From an uncultured Eubacteriales bacterium (GTDB taxonomy: Bacteria; Bacillota; Clostridia; Lachnospirales; Lachnospiraceae): a DNA stretch of 7,203 bases. The first letter of the stretch is position 1. Each line of letters begins with the position of its first letter. The position numbers were made by a program, and so were the translations under genes. The stretch is taken from contig USSL01000084.1 in the NCBI GenBank assembly GCA_900557175.1, positions 1-7,203 on the forward strand, in the 5' to 3' direction. The notes beneath the pieces were generated by a model. It saw only the letters and a program-made list of their open reading frames with translations. It searched no databases and was not told the DNA's origin. This document shows, piece after piece, positions 1 through 6,138 of this stretch.

Positions 1-731
1 ATTTCGGAAACCTTCATTTTTTCGCCGTTGACGCTTGTCGGCACACCTTTTTCAAACGTCATTGTCACATATTCGCCCTCATCAGGTGCTTTTTCAGGTG
101 TGACGCCGAGCACGAGCAGATGGTCATAATTCGGTTCAAGTGAAGGATCTTCAAGCTCAAGACCTTCGTGGCTGATATGCCATAAGTTACGGTCACGGCT
201 GTAGCTGCTGTCTGCGGAAAACGGAAGGTCGATGCCGTGCTGTTTGCAATATTCAATTTCGTCTTCACGGGACTGCATTGTCCAAATATCTGTCATACGC
301 CATGGAGCGATGATTTTGATGTCCGGCGCCAGTGCCTTAATGCCGAGTTCAAAACGAATCTGGTCGTTGCCTTTACCTGTGGCACCGTGACAGATGGCTG
401 TGGCGCCTTCTTTGCGGGCAATTTCAACAAGACGTTTTGCAATTGGCGGACGTGCCATTGATGTGCCTAAAAGGTATTTGTTTTCATAAACGGCATTGGC
501 CTGTACACAAGGGACGATGTAGTTGTCGCAGAAATCGTCGATAATATTTTCAATGTATAATTTAGATGCACCGGAGAGCTTTGCTCTTTCTTCAAGACCG
601 TCCAGTTCGCTGCCCTGACCGCAGTCGATGCAGCAGCAGATAACTTCATAATCAAAATGTTCTTTGAGCCATGGAATAATGGCTGTCGTGTCTAAACCGC
701 CTGAATAGGCTAAAATAACTTTCTCTTTCAT
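1..731 (-). CDS. argG: Argininosuccinate synthase, N-terminal part (3' end beyond left edge)
   Basis: Joins citrulline and aspartate with ATP to give argininosuccinate, the next-to-last step of arginine synthesis, in the cytoplasm. The gene reads leftward from ATG at 731 and is open for 243 codons up to the window edge; the family is about 400 residues, so roughly 60% is present. Visible family signatures are the ATP-pyrophosphatase loop AYSGGLDT (residues 8-15), [14 protein letters not shown] (115-128), and [13 protein letters not shown] (178-190), which lines the substrate pocket. This is the common bacterial class rather than the longer E. coli-type protein. The start is supported by GGGAGG at 740-745, 8 nt upstream of ATG, and by a well-formed promoter. 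A run of three cysteines (residues 32-34) is slightly unusual. It diverges from argC across a shared control region. Confidence 0.97.
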   Translation of the reverse strand, partial: MKEKVILAYSGGLDTTAIIPWLKEHFDYEVICCCIDCGQGSELDGLEERAKLSGASKLYIENIIDDFCDNYIVPCVQANAVYENKYLLGTSMARPPIAKRLVEIARKEGATAICHGATGKGNDQIRFELGIKALAPDIKIIAPWRMTDIWTMQSREDEIEYCKQHGIDLPFSADSSYSRDRNLWHISHEGLELEDPSLEPNYDHLLVLGVTPEKAPDEGEYVTMTFEKGVPTSVNGEKMKVSE

Positions 732-788
732 ATTAAAATCCTCCCTGTATTTTAAGTGGGTTAAGTTGCTGTGTTTGATATGTCTGTT

Positions 789-817
789 ACTATACACCTT
801 TTTATTTTGGATTGCAA
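789..817 (-). promoter_or_regulatory. Promoter of argG
   Basis: Read on the minus strand there is a -35 TTGCAA (812-817), a 17-bp spacer and a -10 TATAGT (789-794). Each hexamer has five of six bases or close to it, and the spacing is ideal for the vegetative sigma factor. Transcription would begin near 782 and leave a leader of about 50 nt before the argG ATG. No riboswitch-like fold is evident in that leader. Confidence 0.72.
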
Positions 818-845
818 TAGGTTTTTTGAAAAAATATAAACTTTT

Positions 846-863
846 TTTAAATATTTATGCATA
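846..863 (-). promoter_or_regulatory. Candidate ARG box (ArgR/AhrC operator) upstream of argG
   Basis: Read on the minus strand the site is TATGCATAAATATTTAAA. It matches about 14 of 18 positions of the Bacillus-type ARG box as I recall it (CATGAATAAAAATKCAAK). It lies about 30 bp upstream of the argG -35 element, between the two divergent promoters. The arginine repressor normally binds pairs or clusters of such 18-bp sites with arginine as corepressor. The region is very AT-rich, so chance similarity cannot be dismissed. Confidence 0.45.
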
Positions 864-966
864 AGCTGGGAAAATACGCATAGACATGGTACACACTTAT
901 AATCAAGAGAGAATATAGCTTTAATATAGTATAAAAACAGGTGTTACAGTAAAAATGACGAATTAT

Positions 967-984
967 AATGAATAAATATAAATA
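967..984 (+). promoter_or_regulatory. Candidate ARG box (ArgR/AhrC operator) upstream of argC
   Basis: AATGAATAAATATAAATA matches about 12 of 18 positions of the recalled Bacillus ARG box, including the whole left arm ATGAATAAA. It ends 20 bp before the argC -35 element. With the site at 846-863 it would bracket the intergenic region, with centres about 121 bp apart, consistent with shared repression of argG and argC. The right arm is poor and the local DNA is AT-rich. Confidence 0.42.
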
Positions 985-1003
985 AAGTTATTGAAAAAGT
1001 GTA

Positions 1004-1032
1004 TTTACAATCGGGCGCGGTTGTATTAATAT
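1004..1032 (+). promoter_or_regulatory. Promoter of the argC operon
   Basis: TTTACA (1004-1009) is a five-of-six -35 match, followed by a 17-bp spacer and TAATAT (1027-1032) as -10. A perfect TATAAT also occurs at 1030-1035, but it would need a 20-bp spacer from the same -35. Either choice places the transcription start near 1039-1042, just before a stable leader hairpin. The spacer is filled by a GC-rich dyad described separately. Confidence 0.6.
1006..1025. promoter_or_regulatory. 20-bp imperfect dyad inside the argC promoter spacer
   Basis: TACAATCG-GGCG-CGGTTGTA: the two 8-base arms are inverted copies with one mismatch (7 of 8). The core is GC-rich in otherwise AT-rich DNA. It overlaps the last four bases of the -35 hexamer and fills the spacer to within one base of the -10, the usual place for a repressor or a spacer-distorting activator. 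It does not resemble an ARG box, and I cannot name a regulator. Confidence 0.4.
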
Positions 1033-1043
1033 AATTGAAAAAG

Positions 1044-1076
1044 CTTTTGCTGCGCTAAATTGACAGCGTACAAAAG
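1044..1076 (+). promoter_or_regulatory. Hairpin in the argC leader
   Basis: CTTTTG (1044-1049) pairs with CAAAAG (1071-1076), and TGCGCT (1051-1056) pairs with AGCGTA (1065-1070) using one G-U. C1050 is a single-base bulge and the loop is 8 nt (1057-1064). This gives 12 base pairs almost at the predicted 5' end of the mRNA, ending 4 nt before the argC ribosome site. No U-tract follows, so it is not an intrinsic terminator. A role in mRNA stability or translation access is plausible but inferred. Confidence 0.5.
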
Positions 1077-1093
1077 GTTGGGAGATGAAAAAG

Positions 1094-2134
1094 ATGATTA
1101 AAGCAGGTATTATCGGATCGACAGGTTATGCGGGGCAGGAGCTTGTCCGACTGCTGCTTCGCCATCCGGAAGTAGAAATTGTGTGGTATGGTTCAAGAAG
1201 CTATATTGATAAGAAATATGCCGATGTTTATAAAAATATGTTTAAGCTTGTTGATTTGTCGTGCAGGGATGATGATATGAATACGCTGGCAAAGGAAGCT
1301 GATGTTATTTTTACAGCGACGCCTCAGGGACTTTGTGCTTCATTAATCAATGAAGAAATTCTTCAAAATACAAAAATTATTGATTTGAGTGCAGATTTCC
1401 GTATTAAAGATGTTAATATTTATGAAAAATGGTATGGCATTCGACATGCAAATCCGGGGTATATAGGGGAAGCGGTGTATGGCCTTTGCGAAATTAACAG
1501 AGAGAGCATTGCAGACCGTCGGATTGTGGCAAATCCGGGCTGCTATACGACCTGTTCGATTTTGACAATCTATCCGCTTGCAAAAGAAAGGCTCATTGAT
1601 ATGTCGTCGATTATTATTGATGCCAAGTCAGGAACGTCCGGTGCAGGCAGAGGCGCTAAGACAGATAATCTTTTCTGCGAGGTGAATGAAAATATGAAAG
1701 CTTACGGCGTGTGCAGCCACCGTCATACGCCGGAAATTGAGGAGCAGCTTTCGTATGCTTCGGGAGAGACTGTGACACTGACTTTTACACCGCACCTTGT
1801 ACCGATGAACAGGGGTATTCTTGTGACGGCCTACGCGGCCTTAAAACCGGGGGTGACCGGGGCAGATGTGACGGCAGCCTATGAGAAATATTATGCAGAT
1901 GAAAAATTTATACGGCTTTTGGCGCCGGGCGAATGTCCGCAGACAAGATGGGTTGAGGGCAGCAATTATACAGATATCAGTTATAAGATTGACAGCCGGA
2001 CGAATCGCATTGTGATGATGGGTGCCCTTGATAATCTTGTGAAGGGGGCAGCAGGGCAGGCTGTCCAAAATATGAATATTTTATTTGGAATTTCAGAAAC
2101 GGCAGGGCTTGACCTTGTACCGATGTTTCCGTAA
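1094..2134 (+). CDS. argC: N-acetyl-gamma-glutamyl-phosphate reductase
   Basis: Reduces N-acetylglutamyl-5-phosphate with NADPH to the semialdehyde, the third acetylated step of arginine synthesis. Counting from ATG 1094 (346 residues, normal for the family) the nucleotide-binding motif GIIGSTGYAGQEL is at residues 5-17, the catalytic cysteine is Cys150 in NPGCYTT, and the conserved histidine region is SHRHTPEIEE (208-217). The C-terminus ends in the family-typical GLDLVPMFP. The reading frame also has an ATG at 1085, nine bases earlier. I prefer 1094 because GGGAG (1080-1084) is then 9 nt upstream, whereas it would abut the 1085 ATG, and because family members usually begin MIKxGIIG. The earlier start could use AGG at 1075-1077. 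It is the first gene of the operon, with divergent argG upstream and a GNAT gene 24 nt downstream. Confidence 0.96.
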   Translation: MIKAGIIGSTGYAGQELVRLLLRHPEVEIVWYGSRSYIDKKYADVYKNMFKLVDLSCRDDDMNTLAKEADVIFTATPQGLCASLINEEILQNTKIIDLSADFRIKDVNIYEKWYGIRHANPGYIGEAVYGLCEINRESIADRRIVANPGCYTTCSILTIYPLAKERLIDMSSIIIDAKSGTSGAGRGAKTDNLFCEVNENMKAYGVCSHRHTPEIEEQLSYASGETVTLTFTPHLVPMNRGILVTAYAALKPGVTGADVTAAYEKYYADEKFIRLLAPGECPQTRWVEGSNYTDISYKIDSRTNRIVMMGALDNLVKGAAGQAVQNMNILFGISETAGLDLVPMFP

Positions 2135-2158
2135 ATGATAAGTCAGAGGTGAGAACAG

Positions 2159-2614
2159 GTGAAAAATGTCCGTATACGGCAGATGAAAATAGAAGATTAT
2201 GACAGCGTATATGCGCTGTGGAAAACAATACAGGGGTTTGGCATAAGAAGCATTGATGATTCGAGGGACGGCGTGGCAAGATTTATAAAAAGGAATCCGT
2301 CAACGAGCATTGTTGCCGAAGAAAACGGACAGATTGTCGGAGCAATTTTGTGCGGCCATGATGGGCGTATTGGATGCTTTTATCATGTTTGCGTTGAAAA
2401 AAGCCACAGAAAGCACGGTATCGGAAAGGCGATGGCTGTGGCGGCAATGAAGGCATTAAAGGAGGAACATATTAATAAAGTATGTCTGATTGCCTTTGCC
2501 GACAATACCGGCGGCAACGCCTTTTGGAAGGAAATCGGCTGGACAAAGCGATGCGATGTGAACTATTATGATTTTACATTAAATGATGAAAATATTACAG
2601 CATTTAACTGTTGA
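2159..2614 (+). CDS. GNAT-family N-acetyltransferase embedded in the arg operon
   Basis: A 151-residue single-domain acetyl-CoA-dependent acetyltransferase. The acetyl-CoA pyrophosphate-binding motif is RKHGIG (84-89), preceded by the beta strand FYHVCVEKSH and followed by helix KAMAVAAMKAL. A later segment, DNTGGNAFWKEIGW (115-128), is the usual GNAT motif-B region with an aromatic side chain near the cofactor. It begins with GTG, supported by AGGTG (2147-2151) 7 nt upstream. It sits 24 nt after argC and 13 nt before argJ, so it is co-transcribed. The overall pattern resembles small YpeA-like GNATs. Position suggests a link with arginine, for example acetylating glutamate to prime the ArgJ cycle, but no residue seen here proves the substrate. 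Acetylation of another amino acid or a protein is equally possible. Confidence 0.9.
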   Translation: MKNVRIRQMKIEDYDSVYALWKTIQGFGIRSIDDSRDGVARFIKRNPSTSIVAEENGQIVGAILCGHDGRIGCFYHVCVEKSHRKHGIGKAMAVAAMKALKEEHINKVCLIAFADNTGGNAFWKEIGWTKRCDVNYYDFTLNDENITAFNC

Positions 2615-2615
2615 C

Positions 2616-2630
2616 AGGAGGGTATTTATG
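2616..2630 (+). promoter_or_regulatory. Ribosome site deciding the argJ start
   Basis: AGGAGG at 2616-2621 lies 6 nt before ATG 2628. The argJ frame is open further upstream to ATG 2583, but that start lies inside the preceding gene, has no ribosome site, and would add 15 residues unlike the ArgJ N-terminus. The start is therefore 2628. Confidence 0.85.
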
Positions 2631-3851
2631 GAAACTTTTAAAGGAAGCGTGACTTCACCGAAAGGTTTTTTGGCGGCAAGTACAGCCGCAGGCATTAAAT
2701 ATAAAGACAGAACAGATATGGCGATGATTTACAGCAAGACACCATGCGTGTGTGCCGGAACGTTTACAACGAATATTGTTAAGGCGGCACCGGTAAAATG
2801 GGATATGGCTATTGCGGAAACGTCCGATTACGCACAGGCCGTTGTCATCAATGCCGGTATCGCCAATGCCTGTACAGGAGCGAAGGGCATGAATCACTGC
2901 CGCGAGACGGCAAAAGCGGTGTCAGAAATGATGCATATTCCTGAAAATGCTGTGTTTGTGGCATCCACAGGCGTCATTGGCATGGATGTGCCGATAGATA
3001 AAATTTGTGCCGGCATTAATGCGATGGTACCAAAGCTTTCAGAAACGGCAGAGGCCGGCGGGGATGCCGCAAGAGCCATTATGACAACGGACACAGTGCC
3101 AAAGCATATTGCTGTTTCTTTTGAGGCCGGCGGTAAGACAGTGACAGTCGGAGGCATGTGTAAAGGTTCGGGGATGATTCACCCGAATATGTGTACAATG
3201 CTCGGCTTTATTACGACAGATGCGGCGATATCAAAGGAACTTTTGACAAAGGCACTGAAAGAAGATATTAAAGATACATATAACATGGTTTCTGTAGACG
3301 GTGATACGTCCACTAATGATACAGTGCTGATTCTTGCCAACGGCGAGGCAAAAAATCCTCTGATTGACACGGAAAATGAAGACTATGCCAAATTTAAGGA
3401 AGCGTTAAATATTGTCAATACATATCTTTGCAAAAAAATTGCAGGGGATGGCGAGGGCGCCACAGCGCTTTTTGAAGTCAAGATTGTCGGCGCCGACACA
3501 AAGGAAAATGCGGTGAAGCTTGCAAAATCGGTTGTCACCTCAAGTCTGACAAAGGCGGCCATTTACGGTCACGATGCAAACTGGGGACGTATTTTGTGCG
3601 CGATGGGCTATGCCGGCGTCAACTTTGATCCTGAAAAGGTCGATTTGTATTTTGAAAGTGATAACGGCAGTCTTAAAATTATTGAAAACGGTGTGTCCAC
3701 AGGCTATGATGAAGCTGAAGCGACACATATTCTTGACTGTGAGGCAGTGACAGCCATTGCCGATGTCAAGATGGGCAGCGCTGCCGTGACGGCGTGGGGC
3801 TGCGATCTGACTTATGATTATGTAAAAATCAATGCGGACTACAGAAGCTGA
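2628..3851 (+). CDS. argJ: Bifunctional glutamate N-acetyltransferase / ornithine acetyltransferase
   Basis: Moves the acetyl group from N-acetylornithine to glutamate, closing the acetyl cycle. Some family members also make acetylglutamate from acetyl-CoA; sequence alone does not tell which here. The protein has 407 residues, the usual size. It is made as a precursor that cuts itself just before a threonine nucleophile. The site is KGSGMIHPNMCTML (179-192) with Thr190 as nucleophile, giving alpha and beta chains of about 189 and 218 residues. Other family marks are the oxyanion-hole region ASTGVIG (112-118), GDGEGATA (273-280) and the C-terminal NADYRS. The residue before the nucleophile is Cys189, where Ala is the textbook residue. 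The gene follows the GNAT gene by 13 nt and precedes argB by 12 nt. Confidence 0.96.
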   Translation: METFKGSVTSPKGFLAASTAAGIKYKDRTDMAMIYSKTPCVCAGTFTTNIVKAAPVKWDMAIAETSDYAQAVVINAGIANACTGAKGMNHCRETAKAVSEMMHIPENAVFVASTGVIGMDVPIDKICAGINAMVPKLSETAEAGGDAARAIMTTDTVPKHIAVSFEAGGKTVTVGGMCKGSGMIHPNMCTMLGFITTDAAISKELLTKALKEDIKDTYNMVSVDGDTSTNDTVLILANGEAKNPLIDTENEDYAKFKEALNIVNTYLCKKIAGDGEGATALFEVKIVGADTKENAVKLAKSVVTSSLTKAAIYGHDANWGRILCAMGYAGVNFDPEKVDLYFESDNGSLKIIENGVSTGYDEAEATHILDCEAVTAIADVKMGSAAVTAWGCDLTYDYVKINADYRS

Positions 3852-3863
3852 CAGGAGGTTGCT

Positions 3864-4766
3864 ATGACAGAGAAAATCAATGAATCATTACATAAGGCGG
3901 AAGTACTTATTGAGGCACTTCCATATATACAGCGGTTTAACCGGAAAGTCATTGTTGTAAAATACGGCGGCAGTGCCATGGTTGATGAGGAATTAAAGCG
4001 CAATGTGATTAAGGATGTGACACTTTTAAAGCTTGTCGGCTTTAAACCGATTATTGTACACGGCGGCGGCAAGGAAATCAGCCGCTGGGTGGAAAAAGCG
4101 GGCATGACGCCGCGGTTTGTCAATGGCCTTCGTGTGACGGATAAGCAAACGATGGAAATTGCAGAAATGGTTTTAAACTATGTCAATAAATCGCTCGTTC
4201 AGCTTGTGGAGGAGCTTGGTGTACTTGGTATCGGTATCAGCGGCAAGGACGGCGGTCTTTTGAAAGTAAAAAAGAAGTACTCGGACGGTGAGGATATCGG
4301 TTATGTCGGCGAAATTACAAAGGTGAATCCGAAAATACTTTACGATTTGCTTGAAAAGGATTTTCTTCCGATTGTCTGCCCGATTGGTTTGGATGATAAT
4401 TTTGAAACTTACAATATTAATGCAGATGATGCGGCGTGTGCCATTGCAAAGGCGATGCAGTCGGAAAAACTTGCCTTTCTCACAGATATTGAAGGCGTTT
4501 ATAAAAATCCGGCAGATAAATCAACGCTTATTTCTGAAATGAGCATTGACGAGGCAAAAGCGCTTTTAACAAGCGGGTTTATTGGCGGCGGTATGCTGCC
4601 GAAGCTTGGCAACTGTATTGATGCTATCGAGGGCGGCGTTTCGAGAGTTCATATTTTGGACGGACGTATTTTACATTGCCTGCTTCTTGAGATATTTACA
4701 AATAAAGGCATAGGCACGGCAATTTTAGCAGAAGATGAAAGCAGGTGTTATGATGGCGATGACTGA
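3864..4766 (+). CDS. argB: Acetylglutamate kinase
   Basis: Phosphorylates N-acetylglutamate with ATP, the committed and usually arginine-controlled step. The 300-residue protein shows the amino-acid-kinase fold: VVKYGGSAM with Lys33 (31-39), HGGGKEI (66-72) binding the substrate, GLRVT (88-92), [10 protein letters not shown] (186-195), LTDIEGVY (206-213) and [11 protein letters not shown] (241-251) with Lys247. About 28 residues precede the first strand, including a predicted helix, and the C-terminal part carries [23 protein letters not shown]. Both features are known marks of hexameric, arginine-inhibited kinases, so feedback inhibition is likely. AGGAGG (3853-3858) is 5 nt before the ATG. 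The last codons overlap the start of argD, suggesting translational coupling. Confidence 0.96.
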   Translation: MTEKINESLHKAEVLIEALPYIQRFNRKVIVVKYGGSAMVDEELKRNVIKDVTLLKLVGFKPIIVHGGGKEISRWVEKAGMTPRFVNGLRVTDKQTMEIAEMVLNYVNKSLVQLVEELGVLGIGISGKDGGLLKVKKKYSDGEDIGYVGEITKVNPKILYDLLEKDFLPIVCPIGLDDNFETYNINADDAACAIAKAMQSEKLAFLTDIEGVYKNPADKSTLISEMSIDEAKALLTSGFIGGGMLPKLGNCIDAIEGGVSRVHILDGRILHCLLLEIFTNKGIGTAILAEDESRCYDGDD

Positions 4767-5952
4767 TGATATGGCGCGTGCGGAAAATGTCCTTTTGCAC
4801 ACATATAACCGCTTCCCGGTCGTATTTGACCGCGCTGACGGTGTTTATATTTATGACACGGATGGAAAAAAATATCTCGATTTTGCATCGGGTATCGGCG
4901 TTTTTGCTTTAGGCTATAACCATCCGGGCTACAATGAAGCTATCAAGGCACAGCTTGATAAAATTATTCATACATCAAACCTTTACTACAATGTTCCGGC
5001 TATTGAGGCGGCCCAAAAGCTTGTATATGCATCGGGCATGGATAAGGTATTTTTCACAAACAGCGGTACGGAAGCTGTGGAGGGTGCCATCAAGGCGGCA
5101 AGAAAATATGCCTATCTTAAAGACGGCAGGACAGACCACGAAATTATTGCCATGAACCATTCATTCCACGGCAGAAGCTACGGTGCCCTTTCGGTGACGG
5201 GAAATCCGAAATATCAGGAAGCCTTTAAGCCTTTAATCGGAAATATCCGTTTTGCAGACTTTAATGATTTGGACAGCGTTAAAGCACAGATGAATGAAAA
5301 AACGTGTGCTATTATTTTAGAGCCGGTTCAGGGTGAGGGCGGCATCTATCCGGCCGATGGCACATTTTTAAAAGAACTGCGCGCGATATGTGACGAAAAA
5401 GATATACTTCTCATTTTTGATGAAATCCAGTGTGGTATGGGAAGAACTGGGTATATGTTTGCGAGTCAGAAATACGGTGTTGTGCCGGATATTATGACAT
5501 GTGCAAAGGCACTCGGTTGCGGTGTGCCTGTCGGCGCTTTTATATTAAACAAGAAGACTGCCAATGCCTCACTTACGGCAGGCGACCACGGTACAACCTA
5601 CGGCGGCAATCCGCTTGTCTGTGCGGCTGTCAGCAAAGTTTTTGATATTTTTGAAGAAGAACATATCACGGAACATGTGAAAGAAATCAGTGTCTATTTC
5701 ACAGAAAAGCTTGAAGAAATCGTTTCAAAATACGATTTTCTGACAGGACGCCGCGGCGAGGGGCTCATGCAGGGACTGGTGATTAAAGATTATGCGCCTT
5801 CTGTTGTTGTCTCCAAGGCACTTGAAGCCGGACTTATAATTATCAGCGCCGGCACCGATGTCTTAAGGCTTTTACCGCCGCTTGTGATTCAAAAAGAACA
5901 TATTGATGAATTTGCACAGAAATTTTGTGCAGTGTTAGATACAATAAAATAA
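4753..5952 (+). CDS. argD: Acetylornithine aminotransferase (PLP enzyme)
   Basis: Converts N-acetylglutamate semialdehyde and glutamate to N-acetylornithine and 2-oxoglutarate. It is a class-III PLP-dependent aminotransferase of 399 residues. In this numbering the phosphate-binding turn NSGTEAVE is at 103-110, [10 protein letters not shown] at 135-144, the cofactor aspartate is Asp223 in [12 protein letters not shown], the Schiff-base lysine is Lys252 in [11 protein letters not shown], and GTTYGGNP (280-287) follows. Possible ATG starts are 4735, 4750, 4753 and 4759. I choose 4753 because AGGTG (4743-4747) gives standard spacing, while 4735 has no ribosome site. The start lies within the last 14 bases of argB, and the gene ends the operon before a terminator. 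The same fold also serves succinylornithine and ornithine transaminases, but the arg context favours argD. Confidence 0.95.
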   Translation: MAMTDDMARAENVLLHTYNRFPVVFDRADGVYIYDTDGKKYLDFASGIGVFALGYNHPGYNEAIKAQLDKIIHTSNLYYNVPAIEAAQKLVYASGMDKVFFTNSGTEAVEGAIKAARKYAYLKDGRTDHEIIAMNHSFHGRSYGALSVTGNPKYQEAFKPLIGNIRFADFNDLDSVKAQMNEKTCAIILEPVQGEGGIYPADGTFLKELRAICDEKDILLIFDEIQCGMGRTGYMFASQKYGVVPDIMTCAKALGCGVPVGAFILNKKTANASLTAGDHGTTYGGNPLVCAAVSKVFDIFEEEHITEHVKEISVYFTEKLEEIVSKYDFLTGRRGEGLMQGLVIKDYAPSVVVSKALEAGLIIISAGTDVLRLLPPLVIQKEHIDEFAQKFCAVLDTIK

Positions 5953-5960
5953 GGTTTACG

Positions 5961-6001
5961 AAAGCCCATTATCGGTTTGATTGCTGATAACGGGCTTTTT
6001 T
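5961..6001 (+). terminator. Rho-independent terminator of the argC-argD operon
   Basis: AAAGCCC (5961-5967) pairs with GGGCTTT (5992-5998). After one A-C mismatch the stem continues with TTATC/GATAA and GG/CT (one G-T). The loop is about 8-10 nt and six T residues (5996-6001) follow. It starts 8 nt after the argD stop codon. Confidence 0.9.
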
Positions 6002-6009
6002 GGCTTTAG

Positions 6010-6048
6010 TCAGCTGTCCGTTTGATGTCCGCAGTATTTACAGAACAT
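6010..6048 (-). pseudogene. Possible 5' remnant of a zinc-ribbon protein gene
   Basis: Read leftward from ATG 6048 the codons give MFCKYCGHQTDS and then TGA (6010-6012). This is very like the N-terminus of small zinc-ribbon proteins, which start with a CxxC knuckle right after Met. AAGGTG (6058-6063) lies 9 nt upstream as a plausible ribosome site. Only one knuckle is present, and beyond the stop the strand runs into the argD terminator, with no second CxxC visible. I read it as the truncated start of a lost gene. A 12-residue chance match is the main alternative. Confidence 0.35.
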
Positions 6049-6076
6049 AGAGGGGTTCACCTTTGCTAAAAAAATG

Positions 6077-6105
6077 TTGTAATTCTAATAATTATGCCAT
6101 AAAAT
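6077..6105 (+). promoter_or_regulatory. Candidate promoter of the downstream operon
   Basis: TTGTAA (6077-6082), a 17-bp spacer, and TAAAAT (6100-6105), five of six bases for the -10. Transcription would start near 6112, leaving a leader of about 160 nt before the gene at 6271. An overlapping alternative is TTGCTA (6063-6068) with TAATAA (6086-6091). The DNA is AT-rich, so confidence is moderate. Confidence 0.45.
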
Positions 6106-6114
6106 AGATTACAA
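6077..6114. repeat. Inverted repeat spanning the candidate promoter
   Basis: The left arm TTGTAATTCTA (6077-6087) and right arm TAGATTACAA (6105-6114) are inverted copies, ten paired bases with one extra T on the left. They are separated by 17 bases. The left arm contains the -35 and the right arm begins at the last base of the -10, a layout fitting an operator. No regulator can be named. Confidence 0.45.
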
Positions 6115-6138
6115 GGCAGAGAAAAGTAAAGAAATATT

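Noticed and set aside
237..655. Open frames of 60-74 codons within the argG region (237-461 plus, 467-655 minus)
   Set aside because: Both overlap the recognised argG frame, which has clear family motifs throughout.
752..766. TTAAGT-GGG-TTAAGT short direct repeat in the argG leader
   Set aside because: Six-base repeat in AT-rich DNA; no link to a known regulator and too short to interpret.
898..903. Perfect TATAAT between argG and argC as a further promoter
   Set aside because: No acceptable -35 at 16-18 bp upstream (the best is TACGCA, three of six), so it is probably chance in AT-rich DNA.
732..1093. Riboswitch or T-box in either arginine leader
   Set aside because: Both leaders are only about 50 nt by the predicted promoters, with no T-box sequence, specifier stem or terminator/antiterminator pair.
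1977..2279. 100-codon open frame on the minus strand across the end of argC and start of the GNAT gene
   Set aside because: It lies opposite two confident genes, has no ribosome site or domain, and its composition is that of an antisense shadow.
2583..2627. Upstream extension of argJ to ATG 2583
   Set aside because: It lies inside the GNAT gene without a ribosome site; AGGAGG before ATG 2628 and the family N-terminus fit the later start.
4735..4752. Upstream extension of argD to ATG 4735
   Set aside because: No ribosome site precedes it; AGGTG at 4743-4747 lies downstream and serves ATG 4753 (or 4750).
6015..6031. TGTCCG repeated twice with an 11-bp period
   Set aside because: Two copies of six bases only, inside the zinc-ribbon relic; no array or mobile-element ends.
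6026..6079. Plus-strand reading CPQYLQNIEGFTFAKKML as the tail of a zinc-ribbon protein
   Set aside because: There is a stop directly upstream and only a single Cys; the minus-strand reading of the same bases has a start, ribosome site and CxxC and explains the resemblance better.
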